From QYQD01 sp040754095 (GTDB lineage Bacteria; Desulfobacterota; QYQD01), in the NCBI GenBank assembly GCA_040754095.1, contig JBFMFO010000045.1, forward strand, positions 1 to 8,904: a stretch of DNA of 8,904 nucleotides, in the 5' to 3' direction. Of this stretch, positions 1-6,139 are shown one piece after another. Position numbers and translations under genes: made by a program. Within the stretch, counting starts at the first letter, position 1. Every line of letters starts with the position of its first letter. The notes below the pieces were generated by a model. The model saw only the letters and a list, made by a program, of their open reading frames with translations. It searched no databases and had not been told where the DNA came from.

Positions 1-126
1 CAGAGGGAGACGGTAACGCACCAGCTTGCCTTTCAAATATGGCAGGTACGCATTACTTCGTCCATGCCCCGTAATGGCCTACTTTTAAACCGGCAATTCT
101 GGCCTGTTTTCTGACCGGCGGTAATA
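1..126 (-). repeat. Terminal inverted repeat, left copy (probable end of a mobile element)
   Basis: These 126 bases are the perfect reverse complement of 8779-8904; the match stops sharply at base 127 (g here, c in the reverse complement of the other end). Read outward from the window, the repeat holds two tandem imperfect 20-bp motifs (at 100-119 and 75-94 here) separated by GAATT, both of the form GCCGGT-N8-AGGCCA. Multiple short direct repeats near the tips are typical of IS21-family ends, so an IS end is my best guess, but no transposase gene is inside the window. It breaks a feoA reading frame. An exact repeat at both contig ends may also reflect a de Bruijn assembly stopping in a multicopy sequence (126 would be k-1 for k=127). 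Confidence 0.9.
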
Positions 127-178
127 GTATGGCCATAAGAGTAACTTCTTCACCGGGATTCACCATACTAAGCGGCAT
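53..178 (-). pseudogene. feoA: FeoA-like ferrous iron transport protein, truncated by the terminal repeat
   Basis: A reading frame starts at ATG 178 with a strong ribosome site (AAGGGAGG, overlapping the stop codon of the upstream regulator gene 11 nt away), so it is translationally coupled to it. The first 17 residues, MPLSMVNPGEEVTLMAI, look like the N-terminus of FeoA, the small SH3-fold partner of the FeoB ferrous iron transporter. From base 126 downward the frame runs into the terminal repeat and stops after 41 codons. The Gly-rich RL-MG-PG core expected of a roughly 75-residue FeoA is absent. I read this as a feoA gene interrupted by insertion, or by a contig end inside an inserted element. 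No feoB is visible; it would be expected beyond the left edge. The FeoA call rests on a short stretch only. Confidence 0.55.
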
Positions 179-189
179 AAATCCTCCCT

Positions 190-954
190 TCATAAAAGCG
201 CCTCCACATGGACATGCGCTGCCTCATCCTTGCGCAGCGACAGGTGGTAACCCTTGATCTTGATCTCCACAGGATCTCCCAGGGGGGCCACCCTTTCTAC
301 CTCCACTAAGGCCCCGGGCACCACGCCCATATCCAAAATACGCCGGTGAGCCGGGCCTGTTCCGGTCACCCTGGCAATCTTACCCTTCTCCCCGGGGGAA
401 AGCTCGCTTAACGGCCTGGTCATTTTCCCTCCCTGTTTTTCTTCAGTACTTTTCAACTTGGCGCCGTAATTTTCCATAAACTTCTTCATATGTTCCAGAC
501 ACCTATCGTTAGAGCGACCGTGCCGGCAATATTCACTGAAATATTCCAGCCAGCCAGCCCCGCCTCTGGGACAATTCTCGATGAATTCCATGAAACGCAC
601 CAGTGCCTCCAGGGAGACCGGACTTATGGCATGTTCTATCTTACAGGCATCCACATCGGCCTGGCTGGCGTCTATCTTCAATATGTCGGTAAAAAATCTA
701 CGTAGAATCTCATGCCTGCGGTTAACCTCAGTGGCCTGCTCCAGCCCTTCCCCGGTTAGTTCCACATATTCATATTTCTCATGACTGATCAAACCCCTTC
801 GAACCAAGGTATTCAGCATGCTGGTAACCGTAGGCAGCTTCACCCGTAAACGTCCGGCAATGTCCTTAACACGGACGGCCTTGACTTCCTGCTCCAGGTT
901 AAAGATGGCCTCCAGATAATCTTCCATGGCCGGGGTCAAAGATTCTTTGGACAT
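190..954 (-). CDS. DtxR-family iron-dependent transcriptional regulator with C-terminal FeoA domain
   Basis: A 254-residue cytoplasmic metalloregulator that should bind operator DNA when loaded with Fe(II) or Mn(II). Residues 1-68 form the winged helix (MEDYLEAI start helix, then RVKDIAGRL-VKLPTVTSML). Residues 75-140 form the dimerisation helices. Residues about 180-254 are an FeoA/SH3-like domain (PLSELSPGEKGKIARV, RILDMGVVPG). Putative metal ligands by comparison with DtxR and MntR are D12, E15, H81, C104, E107 and H108. The Cys in the C-K-I-E-H motif is the DtxR-like arrangement and favours iron over manganese. I chose ATG 954, which has GGTGG 5 nt upstream, over an in-frame GTG at 963 with no ribosome site. 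A palindrome at 989-1006 over the probable promoter suggests autoregulation. It precedes a broken feoA and diverges from the radical SAM gene. Confidence 0.9.
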   Translation of the reverse strand: MSKESLTPAMEDYLEAIFNLEQEVKAVRVKDIAGRLRVKLPTVTSMLNTLVRRGLISHEKYEYVELTGEGLEQATEVNRRHEILRRFFTDILKIDASQADVDACKIEHAISPVSLEALVRFMEFIENCPRGGAGWLEYFSEYCRHGRSNDRCLEHMKKFMENYGAKLKSTEEKQGGKMTRPLSELSPGEKGKIARVTGTGPAHRRILDMGVVPGALVEVERVAPLGDPVEIKIKGYHLSLRKDEAAHVHVEALL

Positions 955-988
955 AATAACCACCGAGATAATTAGTAGCTTTTAATTA

Positions 989-1006
989 AGTTAGATAATT
1001 CTAACT
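989..1006. promoter_or_regulatory. DtxR-type operator palindrome
   Basis: AGTTAGATAATTCTAACT has perfect 7-bp inverted arms (AGTTAGA/TCTAACT) around TAAT. The arms resemble the GTTAG/CTAAC half-sites of DtxR boxes, although the spacer is longer than in the classical box. It lies 34 nt upstream of the regulator's ATG, between it and the divergent radical SAM gene, so it could control one or both. Binding by the neighbouring regulator is inference. Confidence 0.6.
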
Positions 1007-1030
1007 ATCATGGCCAAATCCAACTGTCAA
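1002..1030 (-). promoter_or_regulatory. Candidate sigma-70 promoter of the DtxR-family gene
   Basis: On the minus strand a perfect -35 TTGACA lies at 1030-1025. With 17-bp spacing the -10 position falls on TAGTTA (1007-1002), a weak match that overlaps the palindrome. A better hexamer, TAGAAT, lies a few bases further but gives too long a spacer. The overlap of -10 and operator fits repression. Confidence 0.4.
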
Positions 1031-1081
1031 TCTTTTTTTAACGCATTCGTAAGAAAATTCCTACACCGCCGAGTATCGTAA

Positions 1082-1104
1082 CTCCGCCGCAGGCTGGCGT
1101 AGAG
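1082..1104. repeat. Short imperfect hairpin in the divergent intergenic region
   Basis: CTCCGCC and GGCGTAGAG pair across a short loop with one or two unpaired bases. It sits in the 204-nt gap between the divergent regulator and radical SAM genes. The rest of that gap (1031-1158) shows nothing else I recognise and no convincing promoter for the plus-strand gene. The hairpin may be a degenerate dispersed repeat; no function is evident. Confidence 0.25.
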
Positions 1105-1158
1105 CCCGCAGAGAAAAATTGTGTTTCTATCCTATAAGGGTTAAAAGAGAATGTAGCT

Positions 1159-2307
1159 GTGAAGACTATTGTGTCTGGTCTTATGAGAAGCTATCTTGCA
1201 AAGTTTAAAGCCCGGAAAAGGCCCTTCCTGTCTTTTCAGATAGAGCCCACCTCCAGGTGTCAGCTTAAGTGTGTAATGTGCCCGAAAACCGCTTTTCAGG
1301 ATGAATGGAAAGCGGGCGATATGCCGCTTTCCGTGTTTAAAAGGATAAGCGGATACTTTCACCTCACCAGGGATGTTCACCTCCAGGGTTGGGGGGAGCC
1401 ACTCCTCTACCCCGAATTACTTGCCATGATTCGCATCGCTAGGGTCAAGGGTTGCCAAGTGAGTCTGACCACAAATGGGATGCTTCTCTCCCCTGACCGT
1501 TCAGAAAAACTAATCGAGGAGGGGCTGGACATAATTGCCGTCTCTTTGGCCGGGGCATCAAAAGAGACGCACGAAGCGATACGCTGCGGCTCACATTTTG
1601 ATACCCTGTTTGCTAACGTAAAAGCCCTCTCTGCCCTCAAAGCGAAACTAAAATCAAAGACCCCCAAGGTGGTATTCTCCTACCTGATGACCAGGACAAA
1701 TATCGAAGAATTGCCGGATGCCGTGCGTCTGGCGCGAGAAATAGGTGTAAACGAACTGGTGGCCAACAACCTTGACTATACCCCAACCGAGACCCAGAAC
1801 GATCTAAAAGTTTTTTCCTGTCTCAAGGCTGACAGCAGATGGAAAGGCATTGTGTACGAAGCAGGAGAAAAAGCCCGGCAAATAAAGCTGCCCTTTCGCT
1901 GTTACCCAGTCGAGATGGAAGAGGTCATCATGTGCGAACTCAATCCCTTGCACATCGTGTTTTTTTCTCATGACGGCAGTGTCTCGCCTTGCGTGTATCT
2001 CAACCTGCCCAGGTCGGGATCGATACCCAGAATCTTCTGCGGCTCATCTCACGAGATACCAAGGATGTGCTTTGGTAATGCGGCTGAGAAAGACTTTATA
2101 GAAATATGGAACAACCCCGAATACATGGAATTCAGAAAGGTTTATCAAAACAGGCTCGATGTATTTGAAAAAACTTATGGCCATTTGGGTCCTCTTACAA
2201 CAGACCGGCATGAACTGGAGGAGGCCGAAAAGATACTGAAAAACGATCTGTCCCGAAATCCTCTGCCGGAAGGATGCCGCACCTGTTATAAGGCGTATGG
2301 TATCTGA
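1159..2307 (+). CDS. Radical SAM/SPASM domain protein of unknown substrate
   Basis: A 382-residue radical SAM enzyme. The [4Fe-4S] motif CX3CX2C is at C34, C38 and C41 (TSRCQLKCVMCPK), followed by the SAM-binding GWGEPLLYPEL segment near residue 77. The C-terminal third carries cysteines in a SPASM-like pattern: a pair around the VIMCELN and DGSVSPC stretches, then CFGN, then C373 and C376 in a final CRTC. This suggests at least one auxiliary Fe-S cluster. Such proteins modify peptides or act in cofactor maturation, but no precursor peptide gene is visible nearby. The start is GTG 1159, with a weak AAGAGA 8 nt upstream; a downstream ATG at 1183 lacks a ribosome site. It is the only plus-strand gene, convergent with the MBL gene (8 nt apart) and divergent from the DtxR gene, so its link to the metal cluster is uncertain. 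Confidence 0.88.
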   Translation: MKTIVSGLMRSYLAKFKARKRPFLSFQIEPTSRCQLKCVMCPKTAFQDEWKAGDMPLSVFKRISGYFHLTRDVHLQGWGEPLLYPELLAMIRIARVKGCQVSLTTNGMLLSPDRSEKLIEEGLDIIAVSLAGASKETHEAIRCGSHFDTLFANVKALSALKAKLKSKTPKVVFSYLMTRTNIEELPDAVRLAREIGVNELVANNLDYTPTETQNDLKVFSCLKADSRWKGIVYEAGEKARQIKLPFRCYPVEMEEVIMCELNPLHIVFFSHDGSVSPCVYLNLPRSGSIPRIFCGSSHEIPRMCFGNAAEKDFIEIWNNPEYMEFRKVYQNRLDVFEKTYGHLGPLTTDRHELEEAEKILKNDLSRNPLPEGCRTCYKAYGI

Positions 2308-2315
2308 GCATCAAT

Positions 2316-2957
2316 TTAAATTTCCAGTACCTTGCCCGCCCCACCGTCAAGACATTTTTCAGGATAGAGACGCCTTATTTCCGACTTAAACTGAGTACAG
2401 TGACAAGGACAAACCAGTTTTAGATCCCTAATGAGATCGAATTCTCTGAACCCATGCAGACCTCCGATGAGGGCATCGACCTTTCCGAAGCTTGATGCGG
2501 CCTGAAGGATGGCTCTCACCCCGGGGTGGGAGCAGCCGGTAATCACGGCCAGACCCTCTCTGGCCCTGACCACAAGAGATTGCTCTATGCCATTGAGCTC
2601 ACCGGTGGAAAACACGTTTTCATGGATTTGAACAGGGCCGGTAATGCTGACCAACTTACCCGCACCAGGAGGTTTAGGACAGGAACTGGGAATGTAAACC
2701 TTGACTTCTTTATTGAGCTTAAGCAGATCCAAAAGTCCGCCGGTATGGTCCCAGTGGGCGTGGGAAATGAAGACTTCGGGAATTGCGCAAGGGTCGATGT
2801 TGAGCCTTTCCAGATTATGGAGAAGAATCGAGCCGCTCGCCCCGGTGTCGAAGAGAATCCTTTGGCCGTCTTCCGGTTCTATAAGGCAGGAGAAACCCCA
2901 GTCAGCCTTAAGGCCTTCCCCCAAGGCTTCGTTATCATAGACAATGGTAATCTTCAT
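2316..2957 (-). CDS. Metallo-beta-lactamase-fold hydrolase (COG1237-like)
   Basis: A 213-residue cytoplasmic MBL-fold protein with the two-metal motif HxHxDH at H66, H68, D70 and H71 (SHAHWDHTGG). It also has the later motifs FDTG (36-39), GCSHPG (141-146), GGLHGF (165-170) and a C-terminal CHCT. The GCSHPG and GGLHGF signatures fit COG1237, a family that includes proteins annotated as dihydropterin-ribofuranosylaminobenzene phosphate synthase. Most members have no tested substrate, so I give no reaction. The start MKITIVYDNE is family-like, but there is no Shine-Dalgarno sequence in the 16 nt after the CGGC gene's stop. Translation therefore probably depends on coupling to the upstream CDF-CGGC transcript. 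Its stop lies 8 nt from that of the convergent radical SAM gene, with no terminator between. Confidence 0.87.
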   Translation of the reverse strand: MKITIVYDNEALGEGLKADWGFSCLIEPEDGQRILFDTGASGSILLHNLERLNIDPCAIPEVFISHAHWDHTGGLLDLLKLNKEVKVYIPSSCPKPPGAGKLVSITGPVQIHENVFSTGELNGIEQSLVVRAREGLAVITGCSHPGVRAILQAASSFGKVDALIGGLHGFREFDLIRDLKLVCPCHCTQFKSEIRRLYPEKCLDGGAGKVLEI

Positions 2958-2973
2958 ATTAGGGGAAGCCCAT

Positions 2974-3333
2974 CTAATAATTGTGGGTGCCGACCACCAC
3001 CTTTTTATTCATTTTCTTTTCGATCATCTCCTTGAGACGGTCGATATTTATAGGGCAGGCTGCGGTGGTCGTGGCTTTTACTATACAAGTCCCTATATGG
3101 ACGGTGTCAAAGTCACGCCCATATTGTTTGGCTATATCACTGATGAGGGCTAACTTGGGCATAGCCAGTCCCGGGCAGTCTCCGCAGTCACCCATGGCCA
3201 CTATATCCAATTCTTCGTCCTTGTAACGCGCAAATTCTCCTTCTCTGGCCTGTATGGCCTTGAAACACTTAATACACGATACGCAGGTGATGTCTTTGAT
3301 TTTCTTACAAGAAAGAATCACTATTTTTGCCAT
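2974..3333 (-). CDS. CGGC-domain cysteine-rich putative metal-binding protein
   Basis: A 119-residue protein with eight cysteines: C9, a C17-x2-C20-x2-C23 knuckle, C50 and C53 in DCGDCPG (the place of the family's CGGC motif), and C83 and C93 in GTCIVKATTTAACP. This matches the CGGC-domain family, thought from its conserved cysteines to bind metal or an Fe-S cluster; no function is established that I know of. No membrane segment or signal peptide is visible. The start ATG has a very good ribosome site (AGGAGGG, 7 nt upstream). It begins 35 nt after the CDF transporter gene and ends 16 nt before the MBL gene, so the three form one probable operon. A role as cytoplasmic metal sensor or carrier for the transporter is inference. 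Confidence 0.82.
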   Translation of the reverse strand: MAKIVILSCKKIKDITCVSCIKCFKAIQAREGEFARYKDEELDIVAMGDCGDCPGLAMPKLALISDIAKQYGRDFDTVHIGTCIVKATTTAACPINIDRLKEMIEKKMNKKVVVGTHNY

Positions 3334-3368
3334 TTTTTCTCCCTCCTCTTTTAAAGTTACTCATCTGT

Positions 3369-4547
3369 TCAAGGATGTATGATAAAATTGACTACTTCCT
3401 CTATCCTCTCATAAGGCACGGCCTTTATCTCTACACCTGCATCCGTCAAGGGATAACCGGCCCCCTTGCCCTCCATGCTGCTTTTACTTAACACCACATC
3501 CACCCCCTTTTGAATAAGCCACTTGCTGGTCATTATTCCCTTCCTCTTTTCTTCCTGGGAGTAAGGATTAGATACTATCTCTTCATTAACAAGATCGCCG
3601 TCTTTTGCAGTAATCAACGCAAAAAAGGGTGAGCTCCCGAAATGGGCGCATATCGAGGCCTTATCCTTCTCCAGAGGGATGGCATAGGTGACCGTGTCCT
3701 TCTCCTCGGGTTCGTAGTGTATGAGCACCCGGTCCACCTGTGGGATATTTTCTTTAACCCTGGTCTCGATATTTTTGCTCACATAGTGCGCTTTTTCCAG
3801 ACTGCGAACCTTCAGCGTTAGAATCATCTCTATGAATTTGTAGCGTCCGGAGCTTCGGCCCCGCAGTTCCTTTATCTCCCGGACATGAGGATCTTGCGAC
3901 GTAATGGTTTTTACTCTGTCCAATGTGGCAAAGTCCACCGAGGCATCCAGCAGGACCCGGATGGCATCTACAAAGATACGCCATCCTGAACGTCCTATAA
4001 AAAAAGCAACTATAACTGTCATAACCCGGTCCAGAGAAAGGTAAAAGTAACTTCCTATGAGACCGGCAATAATGACCAGATATGAAAACAGATCTGCCCT
4101 GAGCTGCTGGGCATCCGCTATCAGGCTGGGGGATCCCGTTTCTTCTCCCTGACGAAGCTCATAACGGGAAAAGGCATAGATGGCAGTCATAATAAACAGG
4201 TAACTCCCTATAGACAAAGACACATGGGTAAGTATCAACTCCCTCTCCTGCGTTATGGCCGTTTTTACGACCTCAAACCCGGCTCCGAAAATAAGCAGGG
4301 AGATTACCAGCGAGATCAGGTTTTCGACCTTATAAAGGCCGTAAGGAAAGGCACGGGATTTACGCTTTGATAGCCGAATACCAATAAAAACAGCAAACGA
4401 AGAAATAACGTCGGCAAAAGAATGGACCGCATCCGCGATCAGGGCCATACTACCGGAAAGGGTCCCCAGCAAATACTTGAAGCCTACCAGAAAGACGCTA
4501 AGGGCAACAGAGTAACAGGCTAATTTTTCGCTCTTTTCAAACCTCAT
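3369..4547 (-). CDS. Cation diffusion facilitator fused to a C-terminal NifX-like (Di-Nase FeMo-co) domain
   Basis: An inner-membrane divalent metal transporter of 392 residues. Residues 10-185 hold the CDF membrane domain, with the TM2 metal motif HSFAD (H42, D46). Residues about 200-280 form the cytoplasmic CDF dimer domain. Residues 286-392 are a NifX/MTH1175-like domain (VTYAIPLEKD, AHFGSSPFFAL) of the type that binds metal-sulfur clusters in related proteins. In TM5 the usual HxxxD metal site reads Q148-LRA-D152, so the histidine is replaced by glutamine. This may change metal specificity. I prefer ATG 4547, where homologous CDF proteins begin; a TTG at 4583 would add 12 residues, and neither has a clear ribosome site. 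It heads a likely CDF-CGGC-MBL operon. Substrate unknown; iron, zinc or manganese are typical of the family. Confidence 0.88.
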   Translation of the reverse strand: MRFEKSEKLACYSVALSVFLVGFKYLLGTLSGSMALIADAVHSFADVISSFAVFIGIRLSKRKSRAFPYGLYKVENLISLVISLLIFGAGFEVVKTAITQERELILTHVSLSIGSYLFIMTAIYAFSRYELRQGEETGSPSLIADAQQLRADLFSYLVIIAGLIGSYFYLSLDRVMTVIVAFFIGRSGWRIFVDAIRVLLDASVDFATLDRVKTITSQDPHVREIKELRGRSSGRYKFIEMILTLKVRSLEKAHYVSKNIETRVKENIPQVDRVLIHYEPEEKDTVTYAIPLEKDKASICAHFGSSPFFALITAKDGDLVNEEIVSNPYSQEEKRKGIMTSKWLIQKGVDVVLSKSSMEGKGAGYPLTDAGVEIKAVPYERIEEVVNFIIHP

Positions 4548-4629
4548 TGTCCGGGCGATAGCGCCGCTTCCCCTTTCATGCAAGCTGCTCAGTTTTCATC
4601 CGGAAATCCCGTCTATGTTCAATCTTGCA

Positions 4630-4701
4630 CCCGTAGGACAGCCCCGAACGGTGGTTTTTCCCCGCCATCATTCTCTTGGTGGGCAAAGCCCACCCTACGG
4701 G
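4630..4701. repeat. REP-like palindromic element
   Basis: An intergenic element bounded by CCCGTAGG (4630-4637) and its complement CCTACGGG (4694-4701). It contains the perfect hairpin GTGGGC-AAA-GCCCAC (4679-4693). The same GGTGGGCAAAGCCCACCCTA core recurs at 7979-7998. Sequences of this style are dispersed in many bacterial genomes, some mobilised by TnpA-REP (RAYT) transposases; none is seen here. Confidence 0.65.
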
Positions 4702-4706
4702 ACTAA

Positions 4707-4799
4707 AATCCCCCTCAATCCCCCTTTCCCCAAAAAGGGGGGTGTTTCTCCTCCCTTTGAAAAAGGGAGGTTGGGAGGTCCCCCTTTTAAAGAGGGGAC
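4707..4799. repeat. C-tract/G-tract triple-hairpin dispersed repeat
   Basis: Three consecutive hairpins: CCCCCTTT/AAAGGGGG (4720-4727 with 4734-4741), CCTCCCTTT/AAAGGGAGG with a 3-nt loop (4750-4758 with 4762-4770), and GTCCCC/GGGGAC with an A/T-rich near-paired centre (4778-4783 with 4794-4799). The CCCCCTCAATCCCCC style is a familiar dispersed intergenic repeat of deltaproteobacterial-type genomes. Lying between the stop of the NifX-like gene and the CDF gene, it may slow or end transcription, but no U-tract follows on the minus strand. I therefore do not call it an intrinsic terminator. Confidence 0.65.
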
Positions 4800-4812
4800 A
4801 GAGGAGATTTAT

Positions 4813-5145
4813 TTAATGATCACACACATTAGAGCCGTACACAAGACTATTGCTTAAGTACTGCTGTACCAGCTCTTCCGGGGATGAAACGGGCGCTCCG
4901 GTGATGACTTTAATCCCCCTTTCGGCAAACAGCATTAAGGCTTTCTGCCCCATGCCGCCGGCGATTATGACGTTAACATCCATCTCGCCCAGCCATCTGG
5001 GCAACACGCCCGGCTCATGGGGCGGCGGGATGACTAACGATTTGTTTACAATCTTGTTATCCTGGATATCCAGAATGGCAAATTTGTCACAGTGACCGAA
5101 ATGGGTGCAGAGCTTGTTGTCAACAACTGGCAATGCTATTTTCAT
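4813..5145 (-). CDS. NifX/MTH1175-family (dinitrogenase iron-molybdenum cofactor-like) protein
   Basis: A 110-residue soluble single-domain protein, the usual length for the family. It opens MKIALPVVDNKLCTHFGHC, with cysteine and histidine residues in the HFGHCDKFAI motif that may bind metal, followed by PPPHEPGVLPRWL and the glycine-rich VIIAGGMGQKA. These features place it in the Di-Nase_FeMo-co/MTH1175 group, relatives of NifX, NafY and the Desulfovibrio orange protein, which carry or assemble metal-sulfur clusters. The start at 5145 is fixed by a perfect GGAGGT 7 nt upstream; the reading frame open further upstream has no support. It follows the two ferredoxin-ATPases after a 136-nt gap with an inverted repeat, so it may be cotranscribed with them. 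No nitrogenase genes are present, so a role in nitrogen fixation is unlikely. Confidence 0.88.
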   Translation of the reverse strand: MKIALPVVDNKLCTHFGHCDKFAILDIQDNKIVNKSLVIPPPHEPGVLPRWLGEMDVNVIIAGGMGQKALMLFAERGIKVITGAPVSSPEELVQQYLSNSLVYGSNVCDH

Positions 5146-5184
5146 CTGTACTACCTCCATCGTAAAATAAAATAACCCCTTAGA

Positions 5185-5256
5185 CACCAAGACACGAAGA
5201 CACTAAGATGTCATATTAATTTCGAATTTCGATTTTTTTAACTTTGTGTCTTGGTG
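5185..5256. repeat. Inverted repeat of the CACCAAGACAC type
   Basis: CACCAAGACAC (5185-5195) is the exact complement of GTGTCTTGGTG (5246-5256), separated by a 50-nt A/T-rich loop. Each arm sits in a longer, imperfectly repeated context (GAAGACACTAAG; GACTTTGTGGCC). It fills most of the 136-nt gap between ATPase A and the second NifX-like gene. It looks like a dispersed intergenic repeat and not a classical terminator. Confidence 0.6.
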
Positions 5257-5281
5257 ACTTTGTGGCCGAATAATTAAGAAT

Positions 5282-6139
5282 TCATAACACACTCATTATC
5301 CTTCCCCACATTCCACGCACCATCTCCGAAAGCCCGTTTGGGGAGTACTCGATAATCGTCTTTTCTGCTATCATCGCCTCTGTAAAAATCGGGTCGTAGG
5401 GAATTTTGCCCACGAGTTCAAAGCCCTCCTGAACACAATACTTCTCAATACGATCCGCCACATCCAAATTAATGTCGAACTTGTTGATACAAACCATGGC
5501 TGGAATCTTGAAATATTTGGTTAGTTCGCCTACACGCTCCAGATCATGTACTCCGGAAACGGTCGGCTCGGTGACAACCAGCACCGCCGAGGCCCCGGTG
5601 GTGGCCGCGATGACCGGGCAGCCGATACCCGGAGGCCCGTCTATGAGGATCATATCCAGGCCGCGATCTTCTCCCAGTTTCTCCGCTTGCCGTCTTATCG
5701 TGGTAATCAACTTGCCGGAATTCTCTTCGGCAATGCCCAGCTTCGCATGGACAAAAGGGCCAAGCCTGGTCTCCGAAACGAACCATTCTCCACAAATGTT
5801 CTCCGGAAATTCTATGGCCTGAACCGGGCAAAAATGCACACAGACCCCGCAGCCTTCGCAACTAAACTCATCTATCACATAGTCTTTACTTATGGCCTTA
5901 AACTGGCATAATTCTATGCATTGACCGCAGGCTGTGCATAAATCAGGATTAATTACCGCTTTCCGTCCGCCCTTGAACTCCTCATGGGTTTTTATCTCCG
6001 GTTTAAGGATCAGGTGCATATCCGCAGCGTCCACATCGCCGTCCACAATAACCTTGTTTACTGCCAGACTGGCAAAGGCCGCTACCAGGCTGGTCTTCCC
6101 GGTCCCTCCCTTGCCGCTGATTATGGTCAGTTCCTTCAT
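5282..6139 (-). CDS. MinD/Mrp-family P-loop ATPase with inserted two-cluster ferredoxin domain (ATPase A)
   Basis: A 285-residue soluble ATPase. The deviant Walker A GKGGTGKTS is at 9-17, the conserved DGDVDAADMHL switch segment at 33-43 and Walker B ILIDGPPG with D167 further on. Inserted between them are two [4Fe-4S] motifs CX2CX2CX3C: C68, C71, C74, C78 and C94, C97, C100, C104. Cysteines C116 and C174 (GIGCPV) are extra. The family resembles the paired ATPases of the Desulfovibrio Orp complex and Mrp/NBP35 Fe-S carriers, so ATP-driven cluster transfer or electron-coupled assembly is the likely job. I chose ATG 6139 because it overlaps the upstream ATPase stop as ATGA and has AGGTGG upstream; a GTG at 6151 would overlap more. 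Its tandem position with ATPase B suggests duplication and a heterodimer. Confidence 0.92.
   Translation of the reverse strand: MKELTIISGKGGTGKTSLVAAFASLAVNKVIVDGDVDAADMHLILKPEIKTHEEFKGGRKAVINPDLCTACGQCIELCQFKAISKDYVIDEFSCEGCGVCVHFCPVQAIEFPENICGEWFVSETRLGPFVHAKLGIAEENSGKLITTIRRQAEKLGEDRGLDMILIDGPPGIGCPVIAATTGASAVLVVTEPTVSGVHDLERVGELTKYFKIPAMVCINKFDINLDVADRIEKYCVQEGFELVGKIPYDPIFTEAMIAEKTIIEYSPNGLSEMVRGMWGRIMSVL

Noticed and set aside
2526..3035. Long plus-strand open frame opposite the MBL and CGGC genes
   Set aside because: It is antisense to two well-supported genes with clear family motifs and has no ribosome site or recognisable domain.
4750..4770. Intrinsic terminator after the second NifX-like gene
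   Set aside because: The hairpin is strong, but no U-tract follows it on the transcribed minus strand, and it belongs to a multi-hairpin repeat.
4615..4857. Plus-strand open frame of 80 codons in the CDF-NifX gap
   Set aside because: Its translation is proline-rich and simply reads the REP-like and C-tract repeats; it has no coding signature.
4720..5256. CRISPR array
   Set aside because: The repeated units are inverted or of different families, with no regular direct repeats and spacers and no cas genes.
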